From GWE2-42-39 sp942493345 (GTDB lineage: Bacteria; Bacteroidota; Bacteroidia; Bacteroidales; Prolixibacteraceae), in NCBI GenBank assembly GCA_942493345.1, contig OW818695.1, forward strand, positions 2,170,001 to 2,234,000: a DNA stretch of 64,000 nt, read 5' to 3'. The notes below the pieces were generated by a model. That model was not told the DNA's origin. It searched no databases and was given only the letters and a program-made list of their open reading frames with translations. Every line of letters starts with the position of its first letter. The stretch's first letter is position 1. This document shows positions 28,518 through 38,064 of the stretch, piece after piece. The translations under genes and the position numbers were made by a program.

Positions 28518-29732
28518 TTAGCTTGCTTTTAATCGTTGCAGGTTGCCCGTATCAATCTTCATTTTGGCATATTCCAGACTGATTTTCAAATCCTTGATGC
28601 CGTCGCTTGGGCTATCGAACATGGCATCATTCATGATGCTTTCGCAGATCGAACGCAATCCGCGGGCACCAAGTTTGAATTCTATGGCTTTATCAACAAT
28701 AAACTGAAGAGCATCTTCATCGAATGACAATTCAATATCGTCGAGTTTAAACAGCTTGACGTATTGTTTGATCAGCGAGTTCTTCGGTTCGGTAAGAATG
28801 CTCCGAAGAGTTTCCCTGTCGAGCGGTTCCAGGTAGGTGAGTACCGGGATACGACCGATAATTTCAGGAATTAAACCAAACGATTTCAAATCCTGTGGGG
28901 AAATATACTGAAGCATGTTGTTGCGGTCGAGATGATCGGCACTTTTCTGAGCGCCGTAACCAACCACTTTGGTATTCAGACGCTGAGAAATCTTCTTTTC
29001 GATACCATCGAAAGCGCCACCACAAATGAAAAGTATATTTTTCGTGTTCACCGGGATCATTTTCTGTTCGGGATGCTTTCGACCTCCCTGCGGTGGTACG
29101 TTTACAATTGCTCCTTCAAGCAATTTCAGCAAGCCCTGTTGAACTCCTTCGCCCGACACATCGCGGGTGATCGACGGATTGTCGCCTTTGCGGGCAATTT
29201 TGTCAATTTCGTCGATGAAAACAATTCCGCGTTCTGCAGCTTCCACATTGTAGTCGGCTGCCTGCAAAAGGCGGGTCAGCAAACTTTCGATGTCTTCGCC
29301 CACGTAACCGGCTTCGGTTAAAACCGTGGCATCGACAATGGTAAACGGCACGTGCAGCATTTTGGCGATGGTGCGGGCCAGCAATGTTTTGCCGGTTCCG
29401 GTTTCACCTACCAAAACAATATTTGATTTTTCGATTTCCGTTTCGTCATCCTGAACTTTCTGTCCCAATCGCTTGTAATGGTTGTAAACCGCTACCGACA
29501 GGATTTTCTTCGCCTGATCCTGACCAATCACATACTGGTCGAGGAATTCTTTGATTTCTTTTGGTTTCAGAAGTTTAATGCCACTGAGGTCGAAGCTGTC
29601 TTCTTTTTTGAATTCTTCTTCAACGATGGCATATGCTTGTTCTATACAGTGGTCACAGATATGCCCCTCCATCCCTGCAATCAGCAAGTTAACTTCCTTT
29701 TTTTCCCTACCGCAAAAAGAACACTTATCCAT
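28518..29732 (-). CDS. clpX: ATP-dependent Clp protease ATP-binding subunit ClpX
   Basis: This 404-residue AAA+ unfoldase has an N-terminal zinc finger with four cysteines (C4, C7, C26, C29), Walker A G-E-T-G-T-G-K-T (109-116), Walker B V-F-I-D-E-I-D (171-177) and the R-K-G-D-N-P-S-I-T-R-D pore/sensor region. It unfolds tagged substrates and feeds them into ClpP. It lies 16 bp downstream of clpP in the order tig-clpP-clpX, as in many bacteria. Confidence 0.98.
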   Translation of the reverse strand: MDKCSFCGREKKEVNLLIAGMEGHICDHCIEQAYAIVEEEFKKEDSFDLSGIKLLKPKEIKEFLDQYVIGQDQAKKILSVAVYNHYKRLGQKVQDDETEIEKSNIVLVGETGTGKTLLARTIAKMLHVPFTIVDATVLTEAGYVGEDIESLLTRLLQAADYNVEAAERGIVFIDEIDKIARKGDNPSITRDVSGEGVQQGLLKLLEGAIVNVPPQGGRKHPEQKMIPVNTKNILFICGGAFDGIEKKISQRLNTKVVGYGAQKSADHLDRNNMLQYISPQDLKSFGLIPEIIGRIPVLTYLEPLDRETLRSILTEPKNSLIKQYVKLFKLDDIELSFDEDALQFIVDKAIEFKLGARGLRSICESIMNDAMFDSPSDGIKDLKISLEYAKMKIDTGNLQRLKAS

Positions 29733-29748
29733 AATTCGATTCCTCTGT

Positions 29749-30426
29749 TTATTTCCCGTTTCGCACCAAAATTTCGTCGATCATTCCGTAGTCCCTGGCT
29801 TCTTCCGAGGTCATCCAGTAGTCGCGGTCCGAATCTTTTTCAACTTTTTCGTATGGATTGCCCGAATGCCGGGCAATAATTTCGTACAGTTCTCTTTTCA
29901 GTTTCGAAATTTCGCGAGCCGTAATTTCAATATCCGAAGCCTGTCCCTGTGCGCCCCCCATGGGTTGGTGAATCATCACCCGCGAATGTTTAAGCGCCGA
30001 GCGTTTGCCATGAGCCCCGGCGGTTAACAAAACAGCGCCCATTGATGCAGCCATACCGGTACAGATGGTCGCAATGTCGGGAGAAATATATTGCATGGTA
30101 TCGTAAATACCCAAGCCTGCGTGTACTGAACCTCCCGGTGTGTTGAAATAAATCTGAATATCTTTGGTCGGGTCGGTCGATTCCAGGAAAAGCAGCTGCG
30201 CCTGAATGATATTGGCAATATAGTCGTCGATCGGAGTACCCACAAAGATAATCCGGTCCATCATCAAACGCGAGAAAACGTCCATCGAAGCTACGTTCAA
30301 CTGGCGCTCTTCAATGATGTAAGGCGTTAAACTATCGGTGAATATCGAATTGTAGCTGTGCATTTTCAAACTGCTGATACCCAGGTGCCCGGTGGCATAT
30401 TTATGAAATTCTTTCCCGTTGTTCAT
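29749..30426 (-). CDS. clpP: ATP-dependent Clp protease proteolytic subunit ClpP
   Basis: The start is placed at ATG 30426 (M-N-N-G-K-E-F-H-K-Y), giving 225 residues; the frame extends to 30507 without conserved sequence. The catalytic triad is S128 (G-M-A-A-S-M-G-A), H153 (V-M-I-H-Q-P) and D202 (D-R-D-Y-W-M). An N-terminal extension of about 30 residues relative to E. coli ClpP is usual in this phylum. ClpP forms the double-heptamer protease chamber served by ClpX, encoded 16 bp downstream. Confidence 0.97.
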   Translation of the reverse strand: MNNGKEFHKYATGHLGISSLKMHSYNSIFTDSLTPYIIEERQLNVASMDVFSRLMMDRIIFVGTPIDDYIANIIQAQLLFLESTDPTKDIQIYFNTPGGSVHAGLGIYDTMQYISPDIATICTGMAASMGAVLLTAGAHGKRSALKHSRVMIHQPMGGAQGQASDIEITAREISKLKRELYEIIARHSGNPYEKVEKDSDRDYWMTSEEARDYGMIDEILVRNGK

Positions 30427-30553
30427 TTGTTTTCTTGTTTTAAATGAAAAAAACTTTGTAAACCCGGCTGAATATCCAACGATTACGATGGATAAATTCT
30501 TCACCAAGGGCTTACAAAGTTAAAATAAAAATGCTTTAACCTTTCGGCTATTG

Positions 30554-31909
30554 CTATTTTTCAAGTAGCTTGTTAAATTCTTCCTGACTTACTTCTTTAA
30601 TATCGACGTTTACTTTCGATTTAATTACTTCCAGCAGTTTGTCTTCCTGTACCTTGTTGAAGATTTTTCTTTTCTCTTCTTCTTTTGAAATTATCTGTTC
30701 GGCGTAATTTTCAAGGTATTCGTCGGGTACGTTGTTCATTCCATATTGACGGAACTGCATTTTCGCCATTTCTTTGGCCATTGCTTTCAAGTCTTCCTCT
30801 GTCACTGTCACTTCGTTTTCCTTGATCAGCTTGTCTTTAATCATCTGCCATTTTAGGTCGATGATGAAATTATCGTACTCGTTTTCAATTTGTTCCTGGT
30901 TCAGCTCCTTGTTGGCAGCCAGCAACCAGCGTTTCAGAAAGTCGTTGGGCAATTCCATCTTGGTTTTTTCAACCAATGCATCGCGTGTGTCGAGGGCAAA
31001 TTTATAATCGCTCGAATATTTCAGGCTGTCTTCAATATCGTTTTTAATGCTGGCTTTAAACTCTTCTTCGGTTTTTACTTCTGTATCGTCGCCCAACACT
31101 TTTTTAAACAGGTCTTCGTTGAGTTCTGCTTTTTTGAAACGCAATACCTCAATAATTGTAAATTTGAAGTTGCCTTCAATTTTTTCAGCTTCTTCGTGGC
31201 TGATATTCAGCATGTGGCCTACTTCGTGTTTGTTTTCGAATGTTTTTACGGGATCGAAAACAATTACGTCGCCGTTTTTCTTGCCAATGAATTCTTTCTG
31301 AACTGCTTCGTCTTTCATCAGATCAACTGCGATGATAATTTTTTCGGCTTTGATCCCGCCTTCCAATTCGTTCCCGTCAGCGCCCAACTGGACAAAGTTA
31401 CCACGAACGGTATCTTTTCCCTCAACGGTTTCAACGGTCAGGTTTTCGCCGAAACGACCAGTATAAGCATCCATTTGTTTTTGAATGGTATCGTTATCTG
31501 CGATGATTGCGTAATAAGGGTATTTGCTGCGTTTGTCGAGTTTTACTTCGATTTCAGGAGCAATGCCGATGTCAAAAACGAAGTTGAAATTTTCGGCTGT
31601 ATTGAAGTCGATTTCTTCCTGTTTTTCTTCGTTTGGAATCGGGTCGCCTAAAATATTCAGTTTTTCATCGACGATGTATTTCGAAAGGTTGTTCGAAAGA
31701 AGTTTGTTCACTTCGTCGGCCAATATTGCTTTGCCATACATTTTTTTGATCAGGCCGGCCGGCACGTTTCCGGGACGGAAACCGGGCATATTTGCCTTCT
31801 TGCGATAATCTCTCAAAACGTCGTTCACGGTTGCTTCGTAGTCGCTTTTCTCAATCGATACGCTGATGATCGCATTTAATTCGTCGATGTTTTCTCTTGT
31901 AATGTTCAT
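30554..31909 (-). CDS. tig: Trigger factor
   Basis: This 451-residue ribosome-associated chaperone starts at ATG 31909 (M-N-I-T-R-E-N-I-D-E-L). The N-terminal ribosome-binding domain is marked by the G-F-R-P-G-N-V-P motif (about 43-50), the equivalent of the ribosome-docking G-F-R-x-G-K loop. A divergent FKBP-like peptidyl-prolyl isomerase domain (about 150-240) and helical C-terminal arms (about 250-430) follow. It is first in the tig-clpP-clpX group, 127 bp before clpP. Confidence 0.96.
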   Translation of the reverse strand: MNITRENIDELNAIISVSIEKSDYEATVNDVLRDYRKKANMPGFRPGNVPAGLIKKMYGKAILADEVNKLLSNNLSKYIVDEKLNILGDPIPNEEKQEEIDFNTAENFNFVFDIGIAPEIEVKLDKRSKYPYYAIIADNDTIQKQMDAYTGRFGENLTVETVEGKDTVRGNFVQLGADGNELEGGIKAEKIIIAVDLMKDEAVQKEFIGKKNGDVIVFDPVKTFENKHEVGHMLNISHEEAEKIEGNFKFTIIEVLRFKKAELNEDLFKKVLGDDTEVKTEEEFKASIKNDIEDSLKYSSDYKFALDTRDALVEKTKMELPNDFLKRWLLAANKELNQEQIENEYDNFIIDLKWQMIKDKLIKENEVTVTEEDLKAMAKEMAKMQFRQYGMNNVPDEYLENYAEQIISKEEEKRKIFNKVQEDKLLEVIKSKVNVDIKEVSQEEFNKLLEK

Positions 31910-32050
31910 ACTTTCCGACTTAATGTTATTGGAAATCAATAAGGAAAGAGATGTTTGTTATTTCCCTGTTCCTGAAACCTGTTGTCATAAATTAATAAAA
32001 ACCGCATGCTTCTCCGGTTTGGTTCAGCTACACGGTTGTTTGTTTTGCTG

Positions 32051-32132
32051 TGCGGGCGAAGGGACTCGAACCCCCACGCCGTAAGGCACCAGATCCTAAG
32101 TCTGGCACGTCTACCAATTTCGCCACGCCCGC
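32051..32132 (-). tRNA. tRNA-Leu(UAG)
   Basis: On the minus strand the 7-bp acceptor stem GCGGGCG/CGCCCGC, a D arm with G-G-T-A-G-A, the anticodon loop C-T-T-A-G-G-A (anticodon TAG), a long class II variable arm (TGCCTTACGGCGT) and the T arm GGGTTCGAGTCCC are present, with discriminator A at 32051. CCA is not encoded. It lies upstream of trigger factor. Confidence 0.97.
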
Positions 32133-32143
32133 TAAATGCGGCG

Positions 32144-32175
32144 CAAATATAAACCATTATTTTCAAACAGCCAAA
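32144..32175 (-). promoter_or_regulatory. Promoter of tRNA-Leu, Bacteroidetes type
   Basis: On the minus strand, TTTG (32175-32172), then 20 bases, then TATATTTG (32151-32144), matches the Bacteroidetes -33/-7 consensus TTTG-N19/21-TAnnTTTG. It ends 12 bp before the tRNA 5' end. Confidence 0.75.
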
Positions 32176-32325
32176 CGGGTATTAAAAAAGAAATTTATTG
32201 AAAATTACGAAGATGGAGAAATGGCTGACAACCCAGTAACCATTTGGCAGTTAATTAATTTAACTATTATTTTACATTGCTCTCAGAGGGGAAAAAAGCA
32301 TGAAAAGAAGCGAAGGTAGAAGCGT

Positions 32326-33048
32326 TTATCTTAGTTCGAAATTCTGTCCCAGGTAAACGCGGCGTACATCTTCGTCGTTGGCCAGTTCCTCGGCTGTCCC
32401 GGCCTTCATAATTGAGCCTTCAAACAAAAGATACGAGCGGTCGGTGATGGTCAGTGTTTCGTGAACATTATGGTCGGTAATCAGTACGCCAATATTTTTT
32501 TCTTTCAGCTTTATAACAATTTGCTGGATGTCTTCAACGGCAATTGGGTCAACACCGGCAAAAGGTTCGTCAAGCAAAATAAATTTCGGATCGATGGCTA
32601 GTGCGCGGGCAATCTCGGTTCGGCGGCGTTCACCTCCGGAGAGCTGGTATCCTTTGCTTTTTCGAATGTGTTGCAGTCCAAATTCATTGAGTAGGCTTTC
32701 TACTTTTTCTTTTTGGTATTCTTTGCTGTAATCTGTCATCTCGAGTACGGCCCACAAGTTGTCTTCAACGCTCATTTTCCGAAAAACAGAGGCTTCTTGT
32801 GCCAAGTAGCCAATTCCTTTCTGTGCCCTGCGGTAAACTGGTAGATTGGTAATGTCTTCCTGATCGATAAAAATTTTACCTTCCAGTGGTTTTATCAGTC
32901 CAACGATCATGTAAAACGAAGTTGTTTTACCCGCTCCATTTGGCCCCAGTAAACCAACAATCTCTCCCTGATTTACTTCAAACGAAACCCCTTTTACAAC
33001 CGTTCTTTTTCGGTATTTTTTTACAATATTTTCAGCGCGTAATTTCAT
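32326..33048 (-). CDS. lptB: LPS export ABC transporter ATP-binding protein
   Basis: This 240-residue ATPase has Walker A G-P-N-G-A-G-K-T-T (35-43), signature L-S-G-G-E (135-139), Walker B F-I-L-L-D-E (155-160) and the D-H-N-V-H-E-T-L switch segment characteristic of LptB. It powers lipopolysaccharide extraction from the inner membrane by LptFG; those partners are not in this window. It starts 11 bp after tatC on the same strand. Confidence 0.96.
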   Translation of the reverse strand: MKLRAENIVKKYRKRTVVKGVSFEVNQGEIVGLLGPNGAGKTTSFYMIVGLIKPLEGKIFIDQEDITNLPVYRRAQKGIGYLAQEASVFRKMSVEDNLWAVLEMTDYSKEYQKEKVESLLNEFGLQHIRKSKGYQLSGGERRRTEIARALAIDPKFILLDEPFAGVDPIAVEDIQQIVIKLKEKNIGVLITDHNVHETLTITDRSYLLFEGSIMKAGTAEELANDEDVRRVYLGQNFELR

Positions 33049-33059
33049 TTTCAGAAAAA

Positions 33060-33932
33060 TTAACTGGCTTTCACTTCCCGTTCATTTCGTTTAACGACCT
33101 GTTTTGATACAACAATGCTGACTTCATATAAAATAACCAGAGGGATACAAACCAGTATCTGGCTGAAAATATCAGGAGGCGTTATGATGGCGGCAAGTAT
33201 TAATAATATGATATAGGCATGCTTTCTGTATTTTTTTAGGAATGAAGGAGAAATCAGCCCAACTTTGCTAAGGAAAAATATAAAAACAGGTAATTCGAAA
33301 ACCACTCCGCTGGACAAACAAATTGAAGTGACAGTACTGATGTACGAGAGCATATAAATTTGGTTGGTCACTTCGGCACTTATTGAGTAAGATCCCAAAA
33401 AGTGAATGGAAAGAGGTACAATCAGGTAATACCCAAACAGAACGCCGAGGATAAACAACACCGACATGTAAAATGCAGCACCTCGGGCATGTTTTTTCTC
33501 TTTGTCATAAAGGGCGGGTTTTAGAAATGTCCAGAATTCATAAATAACATAAGGCGCAGCAATAATTAAACCGGCAATCAGCGAGATCATAATGTGCGCC
33601 GAAAATTGCCCTGCCATACTGATACTAATCAGACTCAAAGGCTTTGTGTTGATTCTCAGCGATTCCATTCCAAAGTAGTCGGCAACCAATGCAAACATGC
33701 GGTTGGTCCAGAAATCAGCGTTTCTGGGCTTTAGTATGATCGTATCGAAAACAAATTCTTTAAAAATAAAAGCGGCAATTGAGAAAACGAAAACGGCGAG
33801 AAACGACCGGACGATATGCCAGCGCAAAACCTCCAGATGTTCGAGAAACGACATTTCTGCTTCTTGGGGTTTTCCCTTTTTTTCTTTTTTAGTGCTTTTT
33901 TGTTCGTTGTTGTCTCCGTCGTTCATTTTCAA
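33060..33932 (-). CDS. tatC: Sec-independent protein translocase TatC
   Basis: This 290-residue polytopic membrane protein has a Lys/Glu-rich N-terminal extension (about 1-27), then the TatC signature F-L-E-H-L-E-V-L-R-W (29-38), six predicted transmembrane segments and the P-F-x-x-Y-E-F-W-T-F-L-K-P-A-L family block, seen here as I-Y-E-F-W-T-F-L-K-P-A-L. TatC recognises twin-arginine signal peptides. An internal ATG at codon 27 could be the true start. The window also encodes TatA (54461) and a likely Tat substrate (38065). Confidence 0.96.
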   Translation of the reverse strand: MKMNDGDNNEQKSTKKEKKGKPQEAEMSFLEHLEVLRWHIVRSFLAVFVFSIAAFIFKEFVFDTIILKPRNADFWTNRMFALVADYFGMESLRINTKPLSLISISMAGQFSAHIMISLIAGLIIAAPYVIYEFWTFLKPALYDKEKKHARGAAFYMSVLFILGVLFGYYLIVPLSIHFLGSYSISAEVTNQIYMLSYISTVTSICLSSGVVFELPVFIFFLSKVGLISPSFLKKYRKHAYIILLILAAIITPPDIFSQILVCIPLVILYEVSIVVSKQVVKRNEREVKAS

Positions 33933-34152
33933 TTATTAAAATAATACAGGTTCCATTTCTCAAAAAAATCAGACAAATATAAGTTTTATTGACGATTTGC
34001 TTCTTGTGGAATATCTTAATTTTTTTTTAATCAGTTTAAAGAGAGTTTAAAATAAAGAAAAAATGATTAGAATTAATTGATAATTTAGTTACCTTCGAGA
34101 TTGCGAAAAAAGCGAGCGTGAAAGTTTATTGGTTATTTATTTTTGATTTTAC

Positions 34153-36336
34153 ATGGGAAGAGAATTTATATTAACAGATCAGTTACAAAAGTACTTTGGA
34201 TTTGATCGGTTTAAAGGTCAGCAGGAAGAGGTAATCAGAAGCGTGCTTGATGGGAACGACACGTTTGTATTGATGCCGACTGGGGGTGGTAAATCGCTTT
34301 GTTACCAGTTGCCCGCGCTTTTAATGGAAGGAACGGCTATCGTTATTTCCCCGCTTATCGCCTTAATGAAAAATCAGGTTGATTCAATCCGCAGTTTTGG
34401 TGCGGAAGATGGCATTGCCCATTTTTTGAATTCATCGCTGAATAAATCTGCCATACAGCAGGTTAAGGAAGATGTGACGAGCGGGAAAACGAAGTTGCTT
34501 TATGTGGCGCCTGAAAGCCTTACAAAACAGGAAAATGTAGATTTTCTGAAAGGGCTGAAAATTTCATTTTATGCAATTGACGAGGCTCATTGCATTTCAG
34601 AATGGGGGCACGACTTTCGTCCTGAATACCGGCGGATCAGGCCTATTGTGTCCGAAATAGGGAAGGCCCCGATTGTTGCATTAACGGCTACTGCTACGGC
34701 CAAAGTACAGCACGATATTCAGAAAAACCTTGGAATGCAGGATGCAAATGTATTTAAGGCTTCGTTTAACCGACCCAACCTGTATTACGAAATTCGTCCA
34801 AAAGTGAAGTCGGAAGCCCAAATCATTCGGTTTATCAAAGAAAACGCCGGGAAATCGGGAATTATTTATTGCCTGAGCCGGAAAAAAGTAGAAGAACTGG
34901 CCGAGGCTTTACGGGTGAACGACATCAAGGCGTTAGCCTACCATGCAGGCATGGATTCGGCAACACGTTCCGGGAACCAGGATAAATTTTTGATGGAAGA
35001 AGTGGATGTAATTGTAGCTACCATTGCCTTCGGAATGGGCATAGACAAGCCCGATGTGCGTTTTGTGATCCATTACGACATTCCGAAAAGTCTGGAAGGC
35101 TACTACCAGGAAACAGGACGCGCCGGACGAGATGGTGGCGAAGGGAAATGCATCACGTTTTACTCGCATAAAGACATTGAGAAACTTGAAAAATTTATGC
35201 AGGGCAAGCCGGTAGCCGAACAGGAAATCGGACGTCAACTTTTGCTCGATACTGCTTCGTATGCCGAATCGGCCATCTGCCGGAGGGTTATTCTTCTGAA
35301 TTATTTTGGCGAGACGCTTGGTGGATTTTGCGGCAATTGCGACAACTGTCTAAATCCTAAAGAACAGGTCGAGGCCAAAGATGAAATTTGTCGTGCGCTG
35401 AGTGCAATTATCGAAGTAAAAGAAAAATACAAAGCCGAGCATATTTCCGATATTCTGGTGGGTAAAAAGACGGCAGCAATAAAGTCGTTTAAGCATTACC
35501 AGTTAAAGGCTTTTGGTTCGGGCAACGACCATGGCGAAAAATTCTGGAATGCCGTATTTCGCCAGAGTATGGTAAAAGGGCTAATTTCAAAAGATATTGA
35601 AAACTATGGATTGCTGAAAATGACCGAAGCCGGGCATGAATTTCTGAAACACCCGCGCGATTTTATGTTGGTACGCAATCACGATTACGATATACGAGAT
35701 GATGGTACAGTTGCCGGCGGAGCTCCTGCCGGTGGAGCAGATGGCGATCCGGAACTGTTTTCCATGCTGAAAGACTTGCGGAAACAAATTGCGAAAAGGC
35801 ACAACCTGCCTCCATTTGTTATTTTTCAGGATCCATCGCTTTCCGACATGTCACTGCAATATCCGATTTCACTCGAAGAGATGAAATTTATACAGGGTGT
35901 TGGCGAAGGAAAAGCAAAACGCTACGGGAAAGAATTTGTGGAACTGATTAAACGGTACGTTGAGGAAAACGATATTGAACGACCGCAGGACATGGTGGTC
36001 CGTACAGTTGCCAACAAATCGAAAATGAAAGTTTACATCATTCAGAGTATCGATCGGATGCTTGCTCTTGACGACATTGCCGAAGCCCAGGGAATTGAAA
36101 TGAAAGACCTGATCTCGGAAATAGAAGTGATTGTAAATTCAGGCACAAAAATTAACATCGATTATTACATCAACGATATTCTGGATGAAGACCATCAGGA
36201 AGAAATATTTGATTATTTCCGGAACGCAAAAACTGATTCAATTGCAGATGCACTGAAAGAACTCGGGGAGGATGATTATTCCGAAGACGACATCCGGTTG
36301 ATGCGAATCAAATTCATGTCGGAAATGGGGAATTAA
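34153..36336 (+). CDS. recQ: ATP-dependent DNA helicase RecQ
   Basis: This 727-residue superfamily 2 helicase has Walker A M-P-T-G-G-G-K-S (41-48), a DEAH box D143-E-A-H followed by C-I-S-E-W-G-H-D-F-R-P-E-Y, the helicase C domain with Q-E-T-G-R-A-G-R-D-G, a zinc-binding RecQ-Ct cysteine cluster (C-R-R...F-C-G-N-C-D-N-C), a winged helix and an HRDC domain (about 530-610). A further C-terminal region of roughly 100 residues extends past HRDC. It acts in recombinational repair and fork restart. It is transcribed divergently from tatC-lptB, with 220 bp between. Confidence 0.97.
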   Translation: MGREFILTDQLQKYFGFDRFKGQQEEVIRSVLDGNDTFVLMPTGGGKSLCYQLPALLMEGTAIVISPLIALMKNQVDSIRSFGAEDGIAHFLNSSLNKSAIQQVKEDVTSGKTKLLYVAPESLTKQENVDFLKGLKISFYAIDEAHCISEWGHDFRPEYRRIRPIVSEIGKAPIVALTATATAKVQHDIQKNLGMQDANVFKASFNRPNLYYEIRPKVKSEAQIIRFIKENAGKSGIIYCLSRKKVEELAEALRVNDIKALAYHAGMDSATRSGNQDKFLMEEVDVIVATIAFGMGIDKPDVRFVIHYDIPKSLEGYYQETGRAGRDGGEGKCITFYSHKDIEKLEKFMQGKPVAEQEIGRQLLLDTASYAESAICRRVILLNYFGETLGGFCGNCDNCLNPKEQVEAKDEICRALSAIIEVKEKYKAEHISDILVGKKTAAIKSFKHYQLKAFGSGNDHGEKFWNAVFRQSMVKGLISKDIENYGLLKMTEAGHEFLKHPRDFMLVRNHDYDIRDDGTVAGGAPAGGADGDPELFSMLKDLRKQIAKRHNLPPFVIFQDPSLSDMSLQYPISLEEMKFIQGVGEGKAKRYGKEFVELIKRYVEENDIERPQDMVVRTVANKSKMKVYIIQSIDRMLALDDIAEAQGIEMKDLISEIEVIVNSGTKINIDYYINDILDEDHQEEIFDYFRNAKTDSIADALKELGEDDYSEDDIRLMRIKFMSEMGN

Positions 36337-36358
36337 AATTAAGACAGATACTATATCT

Positions 36359-36386
36359 AAAAGGTCTTCAGCACGAGGGCCTTTTT
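36359..36386 (+). terminator. Terminator of recQ
   Basis: AAAGGTC and GGCCTTT pair (one T-G pair) around a loop of about 10 bases and are followed by a T run. It is 22 bp after the recQ stop. Confidence 0.7.
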
Positions 36387-36555
36387 ATTTGCATGGACTG
36401 TTTATTTTTCGAGTTAATTATTTCTTAATATCTGGCGGGCATCAAGCTATGAAAGAGTTAATCTGAAATGGTGAAAAATTGGGAAAAGATCACTATTCAA
36501 GACAGAACGAATCAAATCATATTTCTACCTTTATGCGTTTTTTACCTTATCTGGC

Positions 36556-37854
36556 ATGACAATGAGTAACATGTTTAAATTTCTTGCAGGTATCTTTTTT
36601 TTCATTGCCTTTCCGCTGTTTGTAAGCAGCCAGGCTTTAATCGATTTTTTAAATTCGCAGCCTGAAATAAAGAAAGTTACTCAAATTGAAAACAATAGCT
36701 TTTTTAATGTTGCCTATGAAATAATGATCCGCCAACCGTTGAATTACAAAGATACGACCGACGGTTTTTTCCTTCAGCGGGTGATTATTGCCAACAAGGG
36801 TACTGAAAATCCGGTGGTCGTCATCACCGAAGGATACAATGCCAATTATGCTGCAAAACCCACTTATATCAATGAGCTTAGCCCGATGTTTGATGCAAGC
36901 CAGATTTGTATTGAACATCGTTATTTCGGAAAATCGGTTCCCGAGCCGCTGAATTGGGATTATCTGACGGTGGAAAATACTGCAAACGACCATCATCGCA
37001 TTATTCAGCTTTTCAAAAAATATTATCCCTCGAAGTGGATTAGTGCCGGCATCAGCAAAGGCGGACAAACAGCTATGTCGCACCGTGTACTTTTCCCTGA
37101 AGATGTGAACGTAACAGTGGCCTATGTTGGCCCTGTGAATTTTGCTGTTGAAGATGGTCGGCACGAACCATTTATTGCAAAAAAAGTCGGTACTGCCAGC
37201 CAACGGAAAGCCGTTCTTAATTTTCAGTTGGAAGCGCTGAAACGTAAAACACAATTATTGCCTTTGTTGAAAGAATATTCAGAAGAAAAAAAATGCACGT
37301 ATAAAATGCCTTTAGAAGAAGTCTTTGATTTCTGTGTGTTGGAGTATTCTTTTTCCTTTTGGCAATGGGGTAATCAGGTGAAGGAAATACCCGCAGCAAC
37401 AGCCGCCGACAAAGAAATTTTCGATCACCTGATGAAAGTTGCCTCTTCTGATTATTTTTCAGAAGAAGGCATTGAACCGACCCTTCCGTTTTTTGTACAG
37501 GCAGCCCGCGAATTGGGTTACTATGGTTACGACACCAAAAAGTTCAGAAACTATTTGTCGATTCCCAATGCCCGGAATTATTTGGTAAATATTTTTCTTC
37601 CTGAAGGAATGAACCCGGTTTTTAACCCGGCACCCATGAAAGATTTGCATCTGTTTCTTCAAAAAACAGATGCAAAAATGATGTTTATATACGGAGAAAA
37701 TGATCCATGGACTGCTTCGGGCGCTATTGTTCCAGAGAAAGAAAACATGGTAAAAATGATATTGGATGGAGGAAATCACCGGACACGAATTAATACATTT
37801 CCAGAGGGACAGAAGTTAAAGTTAATTGGAATCCTGAAGGGATGGATTATATAG
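36556..37854 (+). CDS. Secreted serine peptidase, S37/S28-like (tripeptidyl aminopeptidase type)
   Basis: This 432-residue alpha/beta-hydrolase peptidase has a signal peptide (about 1-26). The nucleophile is S167 in G-I-S-K-G-G, with D383 in G-E-N-D-P-W and H408 in G-G-N-H-R-T forming the likely triad. The W-I-S-A-G-I-S-K-G-G-Q-T-A block and E-H-R-Y-F-G-K-S match the Streptomyces-type S37 (PS-10) aminopeptidase family and the related S28 family. It probably removes tri- or dipeptides from peptides in the periplasm or outside the cell. It stands alone with about 200 bp on each side. Confidence 0.85.
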   Translation: MTMSNMFKFLAGIFFFIAFPLFVSSQALIDFLNSQPEIKKVTQIENNSFFNVAYEIMIRQPLNYKDTTDGFFLQRVIIANKGTENPVVVITEGYNANYAAKPTYINELSPMFDASQICIEHRYFGKSVPEPLNWDYLTVENTANDHHRIIQLFKKYYPSKWISAGISKGGQTAMSHRVLFPEDVNVTVAYVGPVNFAVEDGRHEPFIAKKVGTASQRKAVLNFQLEALKRKTQLLPLLKEYSEEKKCTYKMPLEEVFDFCVLEYSFSFWQWGNQVKEIPAATAADKEIFDHLMKVASSDYFSEEGIEPTLPFFVQAARELGYYGYDTKKFRNYLSIPNARNYLVNIFLPEGMNPVFNPAPMKDLHLFLQKTDAKMMFIYGENDPWTASGAIVPEKENMVKMILDGGNHRTRINTFPEGQKLKLIGILKGWII

Positions 37855-38064
37855 GCTCATTTTTTGTTTTTTCCCGACCAGAACAATAAAAATGTGGAGT
37901 TTTTTTAATGAAAAAACAGTAAATACTCTATTTTAAAACATGTTATTTTTAACAATATACTGGCTTTCAGTGATTTGATTTTTGTAAAATAAAAATCAAA
38001 ATTGCGTAAGATTGTTAAAAGTTGTTAAATTTACCTTGACCTAATCAATAATGAAATTACACGT

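Noticed and set aside
30890..31651. 253-codon open frame on the plus strand, Phe-rich
   Set aside because: Antisense to the trigger factor gene; composition is that of an antisense shadow.
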